DNA of 64,000 nt, from assembly GCA_018417955.1 (NCBI GenBank), contig JACTVC010000009.1, positions 744,001 through 808,000 of the forward strand. The letters run 5' to 3'. The DNA is from Laccaria trichodermophora (lineage: Eukaryota; Basidiomycota; Agaricomycetes; Agaricales; Hydnangiaceae). The notes beneath the pieces are model-generated. The model made no database searches. It saw nothing but the letters and a program-made list of their open reading frames with translations, and was not told where the DNA came from. Of the stretch, positions 33,214-45,292 are shown one piece after another; the first letter of the stretch is position 1, and each line of letters begins with the position of its first letter. A program made the position numbers and the translations under genes.

Positions 33214-36200
33214 TCAAGGAGGAACTTGGCCTGCTGCGGCCTCCGCCAGGCTGGCTGTGGGCAGGATTGCATAATCATCTTCGTCATTTGACCTAGGTGC
33301 TCTTTGCCACAACCCCTCATCCTCATCTAGATGCCTCGAATGTCTTGAGCCCAACGTGCCCTCTTCTCGTATCGTGTGTGAATGTTGACTTCGATCATCC
33401 GCTATATCTTCGTCTGTCTTCTGGAGTTCATCAGGCAACAGGACTGCGCGGTCAATAGCGACAGGCAAGCCACGATGCCTTCCCCGCAGCATAACCAAAC
33501 AAACAACGAGTTTTGACAGGGGATGGAATGCCCCAGAGAGAGAAAAGTTGTCCTGAGGTAGCTTCTGGTCAAACCTTGTAGAGCTCAAGGAGAGATGCGA
33601 CTGACGGTGGGGATGCCTAAGCTAAGACCAACCGTTCCGTAGGCAGATACCAGTTCAAAAACTGCATGCCATGATAAGCAAAGTGCAAGTAACACCTTCA
33701 AAAGCACAACTTACTTATGTTAAAAATGGTAAACCAGGACTGATTGTCGGGGTTCATAATGTTGCCGCGCTGAATATGGGTCAAGTCAATGGTTGAAAAC
33801 ACTGCAAACGCTCACACACCTCTATGATACAAACTATGAATAAGGCGCCGGCAAGCCACCACATATCTATAATTAAAATGTTGGCGTTCTGGTTCTTGAA
33901 ATGCAGTGAATTTGCCTACCGAAGGCTAATTGTTTCCGGGCATGCATTGCTAGGTATCGACTCCAGACCGTCATCCTGGGGCCACTGGCTTGAAATTCCG
34001 ATTCGCCATCTGATTCTTCTTCATGAGCATCAAATATGCCCAGGGACTTTTCCTCATAGACATTGGTCGATCGTACACTATCTCATGTGAGCCAACGATG
34101 CGTTGAGGGTGAGGAGCTCGTACCTCATCGCAATGGGGTCTGGCGGTGTCTGAGCTCAGCCTGCCGGAAAAGAAGAAAGGAAATAAGATACTCACAAACA
34201 CTGATATACATCATTATGACGAATAATACTCTATCGACAATAAACAAACAATTCTGAGCAAGGGGAGGGGAAAGGGGACATACTTGACTGCAGGTGCAAG
34301 AGCTGCCAAGGGTACGATCGCAAATCCAGCTGCTCGAACAGCGATGGCTTGCATAAGCCCAGCCAAGACTCGGACATTGACTGAGATCTCTTCTATCACT
34401 GGGTTTCCAATATCCAAGATCAAGAAAAAAAACCAATCTGTGAAGCTTTAAAAATCGTGAACATGAGCAGGGAGGGGCAATAAATTATACGTACGTGAGT
34501 AATAATACTATGGTCAGAAGAAACCATGTTTGGTGGGACGGAAACAGATAAATAAAGCATCTTCGAGGGTGATCAAGGAGAAAATGCAACGTTTCTCCAA
34601 ATCTCGTTTTCTTTGGAACGAGTTTGCTTAGCATCCATCTACACATCCATGAATATATGTGATCAAGGTCAAAGAAAGGGCGTACATTAGGAAGCGCAAG
34701 CTATCGCCCCAAAAGACCGTGAGCGGGTCGTAAAGCATTCCAGAAATAGAGACTTACAATATCGGCTGTGGGAAATACTCAGCGGTGGAAAGTGAGGCCC
34801 GTTGCGGTTACTCACAAACGAGGTGTTGCCAGCTAGGATCAAGAATGACACAAGAATCACCATGGGATAAGCCCTCTGAAAGGGCACCATGGATTGATCT
34901 ACCAATGATGTCCCAGTGTTTGTATACGCTGAAACCACTTGGAAAGCTGCGAACCTATCAAAGATATGAAGAAAAGACCATGTTTACATTTCCTATAGCT
35001 TACCATGTGGTAGGAATCGGTCTCAGCTGCTCTGGGGGCACAAAGATGCTGCTCCACCTTTTTGTAGAAATATACGGTGCGATGATTGTGAAGCAAAACA
35101 GTTGGATCCCAATATGATACTGCAATTGACAATAAGTTATCAACAAGAAAATGTCGCGAGAAAGCCAGAGTACTCACAAACGGGACAATCCAAAGCAGGG
35201 AATTCAGGGCACGGTATTCCACGCCGCCAATCTCGTCCATTTGGTCACTCGTCAAAAGGTAGAATGCCGAATTCCTGCCCACGACAGCGTCAAAGGAGAT
35301 GTAAGGTACTTGCTTTCCACCTTCCGCATCACCTTCTCTAATGGACACCAGCGGTATCGTTGCAGGAGTGGTGAGAGTTCGTGTCAATTTTTGATTAAGC
35401 TTTGGAAATAACTTTGCAAAAATGGAGGAGATGATCTCAAATGGCATTGGAAAGCCTCCAAACCCTCGGTTTTTAGATTCTTGTATGTGTCGAGGAGAGT
35501 GGTGTGCGTGCTGCGTAGGGTGTGTTGCAAAAGTGGTCATCGAAGCGTGAGGTGCCAGCGTTTGTCCTAACTGATGCTTGAGTGAGCAGCGTTAATGTGA
35601 AATCAAGTGTACCAACTAGCGCTCGATGATTCGGGAACAGGGTCGAGCACAGGTTTACTCAAGCCATTGTTGGGTGTGCGGAGTGAAAATTCCACCGTTT
35701 GTGAGCGACGAAACCTTTTGCCTGCATGGTTGAGTGCTTCGCCTTCGCCAAGTCGTTGCGTCACTGGTCAAAGGTTTCAGGAACTGCACTCGGTTATTGA
35801 ACGGTGAATATATACAGGGAGAGGGTGGTCCCGAGGACTTGCCAGGATCGGAGAGTCGCCGCGATCTTTTGCTGCAAAGACGTAAACATTGGGAACGCAG
35901 ATACAAGCTCTTCCACTTACGCCATACCACTATGGCCGTGAACGCTTTCCAGCGCTGGGGGTGTGACAAAGGAAATCTGACGGGGGAAATCGGTATGCGT
36001 GTGGGCAGTCGGGACTTTGCGAATGGCTAGTGGCGTTCCTTCACTGACCGTCCCACTTGGATTAACGAGTTTTGGCGCGTCATCCATCCGACGTATCATA
36101 TCTGGTCTCAATTTCCCAGTAAATCCCTTACTCTCCTCTTTTTCGACTTTCTTCTTCGCCTGCAACGGCTCTTCGGCAACGACAGATAATTTCTTTCCCG

Positions 36201-36818
36201 AATGCACATAAGTGTGTATCCGATTTGACCACGAATTCCTCCGCTTCGCAGAGTCTTCTGCGGCTTGGGCATCCTTGCGAGCGACAGCATCTTTGAGGAC
36301 GTGTTGGTATTTACGAGCAAAAAAGTATCTGAATGGCATCATCAGAAACGGAGAGCAGACTATGAGAGCAAATCGAACTTTCGAATGAGGACTATCACCC
36401 AAGAGACGAAAACCTTATGAAGCGTTCAGAAAAAGGGGGTCTCTGGAAGTAAAAAGACGATATACCGGACTGCCTAGACACATCTGTATGAAAAGAATCG
36501 TCTGCTGCCATCCAGTCAATTCACTGAGATCAATGGTGGCCAGACCGCAGACTGTCATCGCGCTAACGCAATTGAATAAAGCGTCGATGTAAGAGACCTT
36601 ATATCTGCCATTGCTCGCAAAGAATATTGCAGAAAAAATGAGGGGAGTAAATGTGCTGGAAGAAATAGATTGGTCGCAAGCTATTCCGCATCGCGAAGAA
36701 CTTACAAGCAGAGGATGTGGACTCGGTAGAAATTGAGCTGTTTCCGTATTTTTCTCCACCAACCAGATGAATTTGTATCTGTCGTAGCAAAGGTTGAGGG
36801 AGTAAAGAGTGAGGGCAT
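33214..36818 (-). CDS. TRK1: TRK-type potassium transporter
   Basis: Plasma-membrane K+ uptake protein of the Trk/Ktr/HKT superfamily. I can splice 20 exons from the ATG at 36818 (MPSLFTPSTFATTD) to the stop at 33214. The first helix pair reads IRKQLNFYRVHILCFTFTPL then IFSAIFFASNG. The four pore loops are intact: NCVSAMTVCGLATIDLSELT, AYTNTGTSLVDQSM, QAIAVRAAGFAIVPLAAL, and LVSAYGTVGLSLGIPT, each with the selectivity Gly. A long cytosolic loop (KYQHVLKDAVARKDAQ to PHASMTTF) sits between pores 1 and 2, as usual in fungi, then GFGGFPMPFEIISSIF. The end carries NFSLSGAFHPLSKLVVCLVMLRGRHRGLPVAIDRAVLLP. Three exons are tiny: 34758-34765 (8 nt), 34686-34700 (15 nt), 34124-34139 (16 nt). No missing motif; likely functional. 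Confidence 0.93.
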
Positions 36819-37169
36819 TTGACGACCGCTCAAGACGACAGGCGTCCTGACCAAGTCTTGACCGTCGTCGCTGCCAGGGGTTAGCCAAGGGCTTTGAAAC
36901 CAACGGAATCAAATGACACGGTGTAGCTTGATAGCTCCACAACCACGGTTCGCCAAGTGGCTCCAAGCCCAAGCATCAATGCAGAACAAAAACTTGGAAG
37001 GGGTCGAAGACTAGAATACGTGTACCTGCGTACATGCCAGTAGTGCTAGAAAAGAAAGCCATGTGAGGTGTAAAGAAGAATGACGAATGACGATGATGCG
37101 ATGATGAGCAAGAAGAAAAAAATAGGCGCTAGTGACTATATTAGATGCAGACAACCATATTACGATAGT
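36819..37169 (-). other. Intergenic region between TRK and eIF4G genes
   Basis: TRK promoter and eIF4G 3' region. An ATG near 37060 opens a short frame without support. Nothing else seen. Confidence 0.45.
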
Positions 37170-40100
37170 CTATGATGATAAAAGAGCAAGAAGCTTATCG
37201 CTGTCAATCGATTTCGAAGCAACCCGTGATCGCCGTTCCTCGTCAAAGTCAGCGCCCTTGATCATCAATGCGAACAGTTGGAATGCCTTGGGTGCATCAA
37301 TGGCAATGTCGTCGATGATCTCGGCGATCGGAGCGAATCCCTCCTCAAATGCGGCAGGGGAACACAACTCCTTGGAAGCAGCACGGCTGAAGAAGTCGGC
37401 CACAAGTTGAGCGTCGGCTTCTTTGGATTCGACTGCGGTTGAGACGAGTTTATCCACCAGATTATGATGATGTTGGCTAGGAAGCGCAGAGAAGTAAACT
37501 TCCGCTTCGTCCAAGTTTCGGACACCAAAGAATTCCTTTGAATCCTCAGCTATCTTTTTCTTGACATCCGCATCACTCATCTCCGGCGAAGCCTCATCCT
37601 CTGAAGAGTTGACCTCCGACTCCACGTTGGATGGCGCAGCTTCAGCGTCTTCAACGGGCTTGGACCGAGGTGCCAGAACGATACGTTTGCGCTGTAGAGG
37701 TGGTTCGGGTGCAGCTATTGACGTATTTAGTATGTTGTCATCGAATAATCTGCGTAAAAGCTTCACCTTTCGCTGTGGTATCCGCACCTGCTTCAGTATT
37801 CTGGAGCATAGAGAACATGTTAGAACTTGAGCTTGTTCGAGAGATTGATTCCCGTTTGCTCTCTGCACCCTTCTTGCCAGCGAATACACTGCTAGGACCA
37901 AATGTCATAGGCTGTGCCTTGCTAATCTTTCCAAAGTTGGAAAGATCGCCAACTTTGGGAGGGGGACGAGGACCACTGGAGCCGCCACCAGCGACAGCCC
38001 AACCGTCAGGCCCCACCTGTGCGAACTCGCCCCGATCGCCACCGCGTCTTGAACCACCGCGGGACATGCTGATTTGTCGATTGTAAGACTCCTTATCTTG
38101 AGCGGCTTTCTCTTTGGCAGCCTATTTAAATCCGAATAAGAGTTTGCACATGTTATACTTCTCACGACTCACCGTTTCATGAATCTGTGCGATCGTTGCT
38201 GGTGCAGCAACTGCGTTACGGGAGATCCACTTCCGTTCTCGTAATTCAATGATATCCTGAAAATTTTGAGTTAGTGCAGTCGAGAAAATGTTAAAAATGT
38301 GGTACCGACCTGCAACATGAACTGCATTCGTGAGCTGACATTCTGGCTCTTGGTGAGCTCCTTCATCCGCGAGAAATAGACGTCCATATGGGCCCGGGCC
38401 TTCGGTGTGTCGAGACTGGCGCCGACAGTGGTCAACAATTTGCATAAACTTTCGATCTCTTCCTCCTCGGGGTTCTCCACGTTTCCGAGCAGTTTCTTGA
38501 CACACTCATGCATGATACGTTCCGTCAACATCTGTAGTTTGAAGAGTTCTCCAATGAACTTGATCAGACCGAGCCCTTGTCGCTTGGCCTTCTGTGCAGC
38601 GTAGTATTCTTCAGAATATAGCGCGACTTCCTCAGCTCCACCTTCCTTGCTCTGCTCGTTGGCGGCCTTTGCAGCTTCATCCTGTGAAGCTTTGGCAGCA
38701 GCCGCAGCAGCAGTTGCCTCCTTCGCTACCCAACCGCGCTCAAAGTCTTCTTGACATCTGTTAAGCAAGTATTTTCGGAATAGTTGACCACCAGCGATGG
38801 GCTTTCCGTCTGTGGCCTTGATACCGTCATCCTGGACTTTGGAGCTGATTTGTTCCATCATTTTCCTGCAAAGGCGAGCGTACATCTCCGACCAGGTAGC
38901 TTCATCAGTAGCCTTCTCGAAGACGAGTCGAATAACTTGAATGAGAGTCCTTCCGTCCTTCTCTTTCTCCGATTTATTCGCCCAGGCGATTACTTGGTCA
39001 GAGATAGAATCGAACTTCTCCATCGTCAGCTTGTTGAGTAGACCCTTGACCTTGCGATCCACGATTGCAGGTGAGTCAGGATCTACTTGTATCGACTTCC
39101 TGTCCCAACGGTTGGCAGACACCTGAAGAGGTGCGACGGGCCCGAGCCCCACATCCCGAGCGTTAGCTTGGAAGTTGTTGAAGCCAGATCCATGACCCTG
39201 CTGGACCTTATTCATCTCATTCCGATCCCCTCCGCGCTTGCTTCGAGTACGATCCCTCAGTGGAGCACCAGCACCGCCTTGGCTGGCTGTTCGTTGCATA
39301 GGGACGGGTCGATTGAATGGCAAGCCGGTGGCAGCGTTCACAGAAGCCGAACGACTGGTACTATTAGCGAAACGCTCGTCGCTGCTAAGCTTGCTTCCAC
39401 TGGTCGTGAAATTCCCCATGCTGAAAGAATTGGTACCGGATTTGCCGAGACCAGATGAGGGACCGAAACCAAGCCCTACTGACGCTTGCCGCGATGGGGG
39501 AAGGGCGCCTGAACCTTGGCGATGGCGCCCTGAGCCACCACGAGTCATCGCCAGAGAGGCCTGATCCAACGGCTCCAAACCAATGGCATCGAGAGGAGGG
39601 AGCATATCCGGCTTCTGAGTGCAAACTCCCATGAACTGGAGAAGGAATTCGCGATCATATCTGATGAAGCCGAGGGTTCAGGTGAAGACGATAGATGAGA
39701 ACAAGGAAAGTCATACCTGAATTTACCGTCCTTAACATTAGCATTGAGCTCGGGCTTCGGACTCATAACCCCCTCAGGATATTGAACCGTCCCAATATCA
39801 TCAATATTGCGCGCTGTAGCGAGAGCAGATAGAGGTGCTGGACCAACATTCTTGGTATTGGACAAGTCTAAGTTGTTGGGTCGCTTCCGGAGAGCAGCTG
39901 ACGATGAGGTCGCTGTGTTAATGCGAAGTGCCTCTTTCGCTTTCTCTTTGACCTCATCTTTAGTGAGTGAGACGGCCTGCGCCGAACCCTCCTGGGCAAC
40001 TTCGCCATCTTCTCGACTTTCGGGTGTGTCAACAGACTCAGCTTTCGCTTTAGAGGCCTCCTCTTCCAAACGAATGCGCTCTTTCTCTGCCTCCTCCTGT

Positions 40101-42011
40101 TTGAGTCGCTCCTCCGCAGCCAACCTCTCCTGCTCTAGCCGAATGCGCTCCTTCTCCGCTTCCTCTTCTTTGAGCTTGCGCTCCTCCTCCTCTTGCCGGA
40201 GGCGCTCTTGCTCTTCAGCCTCCCTCCGTATCCGATCTTCCTCCTCCTTCAAACGTTGCTGCTCCTCTTTCCTCAGTCGTTCCTTCTCTTCCTCCTCCTT
40301 TCGCAGTCGTTCCTTTTCATCCTCCTCCGCTTTCCTCTTCCTTTTTTCCTCCTCTTTGACTTTACGTTCCGCCGCCTCTTTCTCAAGCCTGACCTTTTCC
40401 TCAGCCTCCGCTTTGACGCGTGTCTTCTCCCGCTCTTTCTCTTCTTCTTCCGCGAGCCGCTTCCTTCGCTGATCCTCCGTTTCCATGCGAATACTAGTGG
40501 GCCTCCGGGTGGGCGTCCCAGGACTGCCTTGTCGGTAGACAGAACCTTGCGGAGGCAAAGCAGTGGTAGCCGATGAAGGAGTTGTATTCGTTTTTGTCAA
40601 GTTCTCCAACTTGACTTCTTGCCCGTCAGCACTTTTGAGAGTAATCTTAGCACGGCCGGTAGGAACAAATGCATTTGAGTTAACATTCAGGCGGCTGCTA
40701 GGCAAGGAGGCCGTTGACGGTGTGGGTGGAGGTGAAGATACGGAACTCATACTAGGTTGGGGATGGGAAAGCGGAGGGGGGTGGGGTGTAGGCACAGCAT
40801 GGGACAATGTAGGAGTTCCCGGTCCCTGTAAGGGAGGAGGCGGATTTCGAGGTGACATGGGCATTCCAGGATGTTGGGGTATATGTGAACCTGGAGGAGG
40901 GTGATGTTGAGGGTGTTGATGAGGTGGTTGTGAGGCCATTTGCGGCGGAGGCATTTGATACCAGTTATATTGGGGCATATAGTGCTGATCGGGTTGGTAC
41001 TGAAAAAGAGTTAATGCGTTTTTGGCGTGAATCTCATGAGACGTACGTAGTATGCGGGCCAACCAGACATTTGTGGCATCGGAGGTTGCATCTGTGGTTG
41101 CATTTGCGGAGGTGGGGGGGGCATGCCTGACGGTTGACCGTTGTGAGGATGATGCCCAAGCCGTGGGCTTGATAGACCAGCGGGGGTGCCAGAATTTGGC
41201 CCACCCTGTGAGCGAGGACCTGAACCATTAGGTGTTTGTCTTGAATAGACAGGCGATCGAGGGGGCCCTCCACCGGGACCGGAGTTTTGCTGTTGTCGGG
41301 GAACGAAAGGTGTATAAGGGTGTGAGCCTAGCTGCGATTGTTGTGTGGGCGCAGATTGACCCTGTTGGGGCGGCTGCTGAGGTGGCAGGCTGGCAGAACG
41401 CATCGACGGCGATGACGTGTCCGAGGGTGGGTGAGGAGAGGGTGTTGAAGAAGGATTTTGGAACATCTTCAAAATGTCCGTTTTGGCTGGTTTAGAAGGA
41501 GCAGAGGATGTCGACGATGTTGCAGGCGTCGATGACGACGACGAAGCCGCAACGACAGGGGATTTGTATGAAATCGAAGCTTTTCCATTTACATGACCAG
41601 GAGCTGCTTGTACTGATCCAAATGACCTGACGCCTTCGGACTTGATGGGAGGTGCAGGTGTGGGTGAGGATGATATTGGCGCTGACGCATCATCTATTGA
41701 CCCAAATGTAACCACTGAGCCTGAAAAAAAAAAATCAATATGAAAATGGAAGAGAGGCGAGACAACGAATAAACACCTTGTTTTGCGGCTCCTACGTTGT
41801 TGCGAGGAATGCTGACGCCATCCTTGATGGGTACACCTTGGCCAAGAGCACTTGGACGTCGTGAGTGAGTTTGAGCAGGAGTAGACGGAGCAGGAGAGTA
41901 AGAGCGCGGACTTGGCGCTGAAGCTGTCTGCGGCGGGCCCTTTGACCAGGCTGACTTTGCTGAGAGCGGGGTCGGATTCTTTGGTGCAGTTGCAGTTGAA
42001 GATTTGCTCAT
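37170..42011 (-). CDS. TIF4631: Translation initiation factor eIF4G
   Basis: Scaffold linking eIF4E, eIF4A and the 40S subunit. Seven exons: 41777-42011, 41047-41720, 39717-40999, 38310-39660, 38173-38256, 37767-38121, 37170-37714; 1508 residues, all in phase. N-terminal third: Ser/Pro/Gln-rich with many PPP runs. A highly charged Lys/Glu helix follows (40050-40480; repeats of RLRKEEEEKE type). The eIF4E-binding site KFRYDREFLLQFM (YxxxxL-phi) is built across the junction of exons 3 and 4. MIF4G: VKGLLNKLTMEKFDSISDQV through FLIRDIIELRERKW-type end (here MLQ then DIIELRERKWISR). An RGG-like linker (MSRGGSRRGG) leads to a C-terminal MA3 domain (SKEFFGVRNLDEAEVYFSALP to LLALLSS). The MA3 domain at the C-terminus is common in basidiomycetes but absent from budding yeast eIF4G. 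Confidence 0.95.
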
Positions 42012-42549
42012 TCTGTGCAGAAAGTCTATGAGAATCCAAACGACAAGACTACTTCAAGAGAAAGGTTGACGACTGACGAATTTTGCAAAGGAAAAGATGA
42101 ATTTCGTGGGAGGTGCTTTTTTTTGGATTGAGTTGAGATTTGAGAGGTGTGAGGTGGTCGTCAAAAATGACCTGCCAGCAGGCAAGAAAGCAGCTGGAAG
42201 AGGTTGTTTTTGTCTAAAGAGAAAATGCAGCGGACGCTGTGAAGAGCGATCCGGCAAAAGAGGATGTCTGTCCTGTAGGCAAGGACGAGGAACAAGCACA
42301 ACAGGTCACACACCACAACCAAAAAAACCCCCACCCGGGACCCCGACGACTCCTTGCACTGCTTCGGTCCGGTACAACCTTATAATCTCTCTCCATGTTG
42401 GAAACCTAGTTGTGTTTCTAGCCTCTAGATAAGTAGATGAATACAGCTCTGTTGCCAGTATACTTTCTACATTACTTATAAGCGTTTTCTTGCGTGTAAG
42501 TATTACAACCTGCAGGACCCCACAGCAATTGTGTCACAAAGTCACTACG
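42012..42549 (-). other. eIF4G promoter/5' leader region, no gene
   Basis: Contains open frames on both strands without splice or family support. Between the eIF4G start and the stop of the SAP gene, both on the minus strand. Confidence 0.45.
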
Positions 42550-43669
42550 TCACGACTTGGACTGTTCAGACTCCTCCTCATCAGACTCAGATACCTCAAC
42601 AAACCGGAACCGCGTCCTATCTTTGTCATCGGCGACTATTTTGTACCCACTGCTGCGACGCCTGCCTTTTGAAGGGCTTATCAAGTCGTCGTCAGCGATA
42701 ACATACCACCAAGGACATATATTTCTTACCCAGCCCGCGACTTGCCCGCTTCTTCTTGGGCGGGTACCTCCTCTCGCTCAGGCATCTCTTGCGTAGCCAA
42801 TATATCTCCCACAAAAGGCGCAGATCTGTGAGGGAAAGAATCTTCACGTACTATCTCACGTACAAACCAAAAAAACTTACCCTGGCAACCCATCTTCTTC
42901 CCGAGTAACTGCCGCTTGCTCTTCGTCCAAAGCTATCTGCTCCTCGTCGTCTGTCGTCGTTATTTCTATGTTGGCTGGCCCTCTTCTCATCGTTCCGGAC
43001 CACATCTCATCGAAACTGGTGCATGGCTGGATATTCTGCCAATAAGCAAGATAACCCTCGATCCGTTCGCTCTTTCCCATCTCAGCTTGTAGAGCATGGG
43101 AAAGGGAAAGGGTGGACTGTCGAATCTCTGTAGCCAGGCTCATCAATTCCTGAATCTCTGCAAGGATGGCTTGATCATCGCGGTCAATCCGTGCCATAAT
43201 GGCCACTGTATTTTCAAGGAGCCCTGGCGAGGTCTCTGGCTCTGGCGTACCCTCGGGGGAACTGGGCCAGTCTTCGAAAGGGTAGACGGGATGACCGTCG
43301 CCACAATGAAAATGGTATGGACGGAGATAATCCTTCCTTGGCGCGTCGTTGGACACTGGACTCAATATGAGCACGGATATTCACACATATCGCGAAGATG
43401 ACATACCATTGGGATCCACGATGTCTTCGTCCGATGTTTCCGTTGCCGCTAACTCGGTCGGAGCTGGAGAGCCGGTTGGCGTCGCTGAGCGCACCAAGGC
43501 ACTGTCATTAAGTTAGTAATTATGAAGAATGAAAATACAAAGGCCGCAGAATGAACTTTTCGAGTCGTGTAACGAGATTTTTCCTTCCGAGGTTGGGTCG
43601 TATGTTGTGTTGCCTTGCGAGTTCTTGCAGTTTCGATAGAGGAAATGTTTGGAGTTCATCGATATTCAT
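42550..43669 (-). CDS. SAP-domain protein A
   Basis: Five exons: 43557-43669, 43407-43501, 42881-43355, 42730-42825, 42550-42661; 296 residues, all in phase. Residues 8-38 form a SAP motif (FPLSKLQELARQHNIRPNLGRKNLVTRLE), a helix-loop-helix that binds A/T-rich or scaffold DNA. The motif only closes properly if intron 1 removes the run FILRPLYF. The middle has RPYHFHCGDGHPVYPFEDWP and a helix IMARIDRDDQAILAEIQELM followed by STLSLSHALQAEMGKSERIEGYLAYWQ. The C-terminus is acidic (VSESDEEESEQSKS). No enzymatic domain. A chromatin role is inferred from the SAP domain alone. It is divergent from a second SAP protein at 44043. Confidence 0.75.
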
Positions 43670-44042
43670 ATTTGCGGTTTGGTGCGGGAAACTGGTGCAA
43701 AGTGAAGGAGTCGGACGTCCCAGTGGGCGAAAGAAAGATAGAAGAGTACACACTCTCGCTATTGTTCGCCGAATTGGCGCAAAACTTGTGGCCACCCAGG
43801 TCAAGGCATTCTCTCGTCATCAGAAATTTGTGGTTCCTTTGTTTCTATCTCACAACACCAGTTGCATCCGAAGGCCATGAAAGGTACAAGGATCCGAAAA
43901 ATTGCAAATTGACCCAATTCAGAATCGTTTCTATTGTCCGTCGAATTGTGGCTCGGCCACCTGCCAATGCACAATGCACAGATATGAGAATTCTTCCACT
44001 GTATCATTACACCTCTTCTCCCACTCCCGCCCCTTCCTAAAT
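43670..44042. promoter_or_regulatory. Bidirectional promoter between two SAP-domain genes
   Basis: 373 bp separate the two start codons. It carries GAATTGGCGCAAAAC (43771-43785), an E2F/MBF-like GGCGC core next to an A run, followed by GTGGCCAC (43788-43795), and a partial second copy near 43940-43965 (CGTCGAATTGTGG, CGGCCACC). A similar combination occurs at 55966-56000. Confidence 0.4.
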
Positions 44043-45156
44043 ATGTCAATTGTTGAGACCTACGACGTCGAAAACCTGCGACGGCTTAACCGAAGAGAGA
44101 TTCAACATCTGGCTAAGGTAGGCGATCCTCCGCTCCATGGACTGTACAAGAACCTCAATCCCAACAGACAAACGGAGTGAAAGCAAATGGAAAAACTGAA
44201 GTCCTAATCCTTCAACTCGTTGAAAAGTTTCCCGATGGCGTACCCAGGTAAGAAGAGAAGAAACAGATCTGTGGAGGAGAAATTGATTTCTTAAGCAGAG
44301 AGACGGCCACAAATGATACTCCGGCGACGAGGAAAAGAACGATTAAGAAGATAAAAGCCGAAGAAACCGAACCACAAAAGAGAACAAGCAGTGAGTGGAT
44401 TTCCCATGAAGGTATGAGAATCAGGTGGAATGTTATATTTCAGAGCGCAGGAAATTGGTAAAAGCTCCCACTGAAGATGAAATACAGCCTGGCGCCAGCG
44501 AACAGCCGCCTAGGGTCTCGCCTGAAGCAGTCGAACCGTTGACTAGTGCTGTTGAACAGTCGCCTAATGCTGTTGAACCGTTGCCTGCGGCGGAAAACTC
44601 GCCTCACACAGTCGAACAGCGGCAAGGCTTCGTTAAGCAAGGGCCTCACGCTATAGAAAGGTTGCCCAGCCCTGCTGAGCAGCGGGCGCCGTCGGGGACG
44701 CCAGCGGCAACGCAGATCGAAATCGTTCATCGCGAGCAGGACGCGCCACAACGTCAACGGGGGACAGGCGTTGGCCCTAAAGACGTTAGGCATGTGAAGC
44801 GCGAGTTGACCAAATTGGTGAACGGTGCGGCCGAGATCAGAGCTGAACTCGCAGAAACTCGAACGTTAATCGAGCACATGAAAACGGAGGTCATGCAACG
44901 AGCGGCTGACCAGCTAGCTCTGGTGGGGTGGAACAATTTCGCAGCTGAAGGCAGAGTTTTGCGACAGTTCAAGAGAAACCGTAAGCTTTGGGATGGAACA
45001 CCATTTATGCAACCTGGGCCAAAACAAGCGTGGAAGGGCTTCTTGAATGAACTGGAGGAAGAAAAGGTGGTTGAATCATTGAATTCTGCGGCCCAATATG
45101 AGGCGAGAAGGAGACGACGCCGCTCGCGAGAAAGAAAGGAAGGAGTTAACGTTTAA
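44043..45156 (+). CDS. SAP-domain protein B
   Basis: Four exons: 44043-44117, 44168-44247, 44299-44390, 44444-45156; 319 residues. The SAP motif is split by intron 1: YDVENLRRLNRREIQHLAK joins TNGVKANGKTEVLILQLVEKF. Then comes a basic segment (TRKRTIKKIKAEE, KRRKLVKA). A Glu/Pro-rich stretch of imperfect repeats follows (AVEPLTS, AVEQSPN, AVEPLPA, TVEQRQG), about residues 105-160. A coiled coil (VRHVKRELTKLVNGAAEIRAEL through RTLIEHMKTEVM) is next, and a C-terminal segment WNNFAAEGRVLRQFKRNRKLWDG that ends in ARRRRRRSRERKE, a nuclear-localisation-like tail. Probably nuclear and DNA-associated, by inference. Confidence 0.75.
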
Positions 45157-45292
45157 GTAGTGTAGGTATATCCAACCCATACTTGGTCTATCGGTTTGCG
45201 CCAAGAAAGTGATCAGTGCGCACAGCACTGGATGTCGACAGGGTTGGTCATGCATTGTCGTGGGTGTCTGTTGTAACTGACTGGAAGGTGCC

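Noticed and set aside
36415..36972. 185-codon minus-strand frame
   Set aside because: It reads through TRK introns; the spliced TRK exons in this interval use other frames for part of it and match the family.
39807..40576. Long plus-strand open frames rich in Ser/Leu/Phe
   Set aside because: They are the antisense of the Lys/Glu-rich helix of eIF4G; such codon runs always open the opposite frames.
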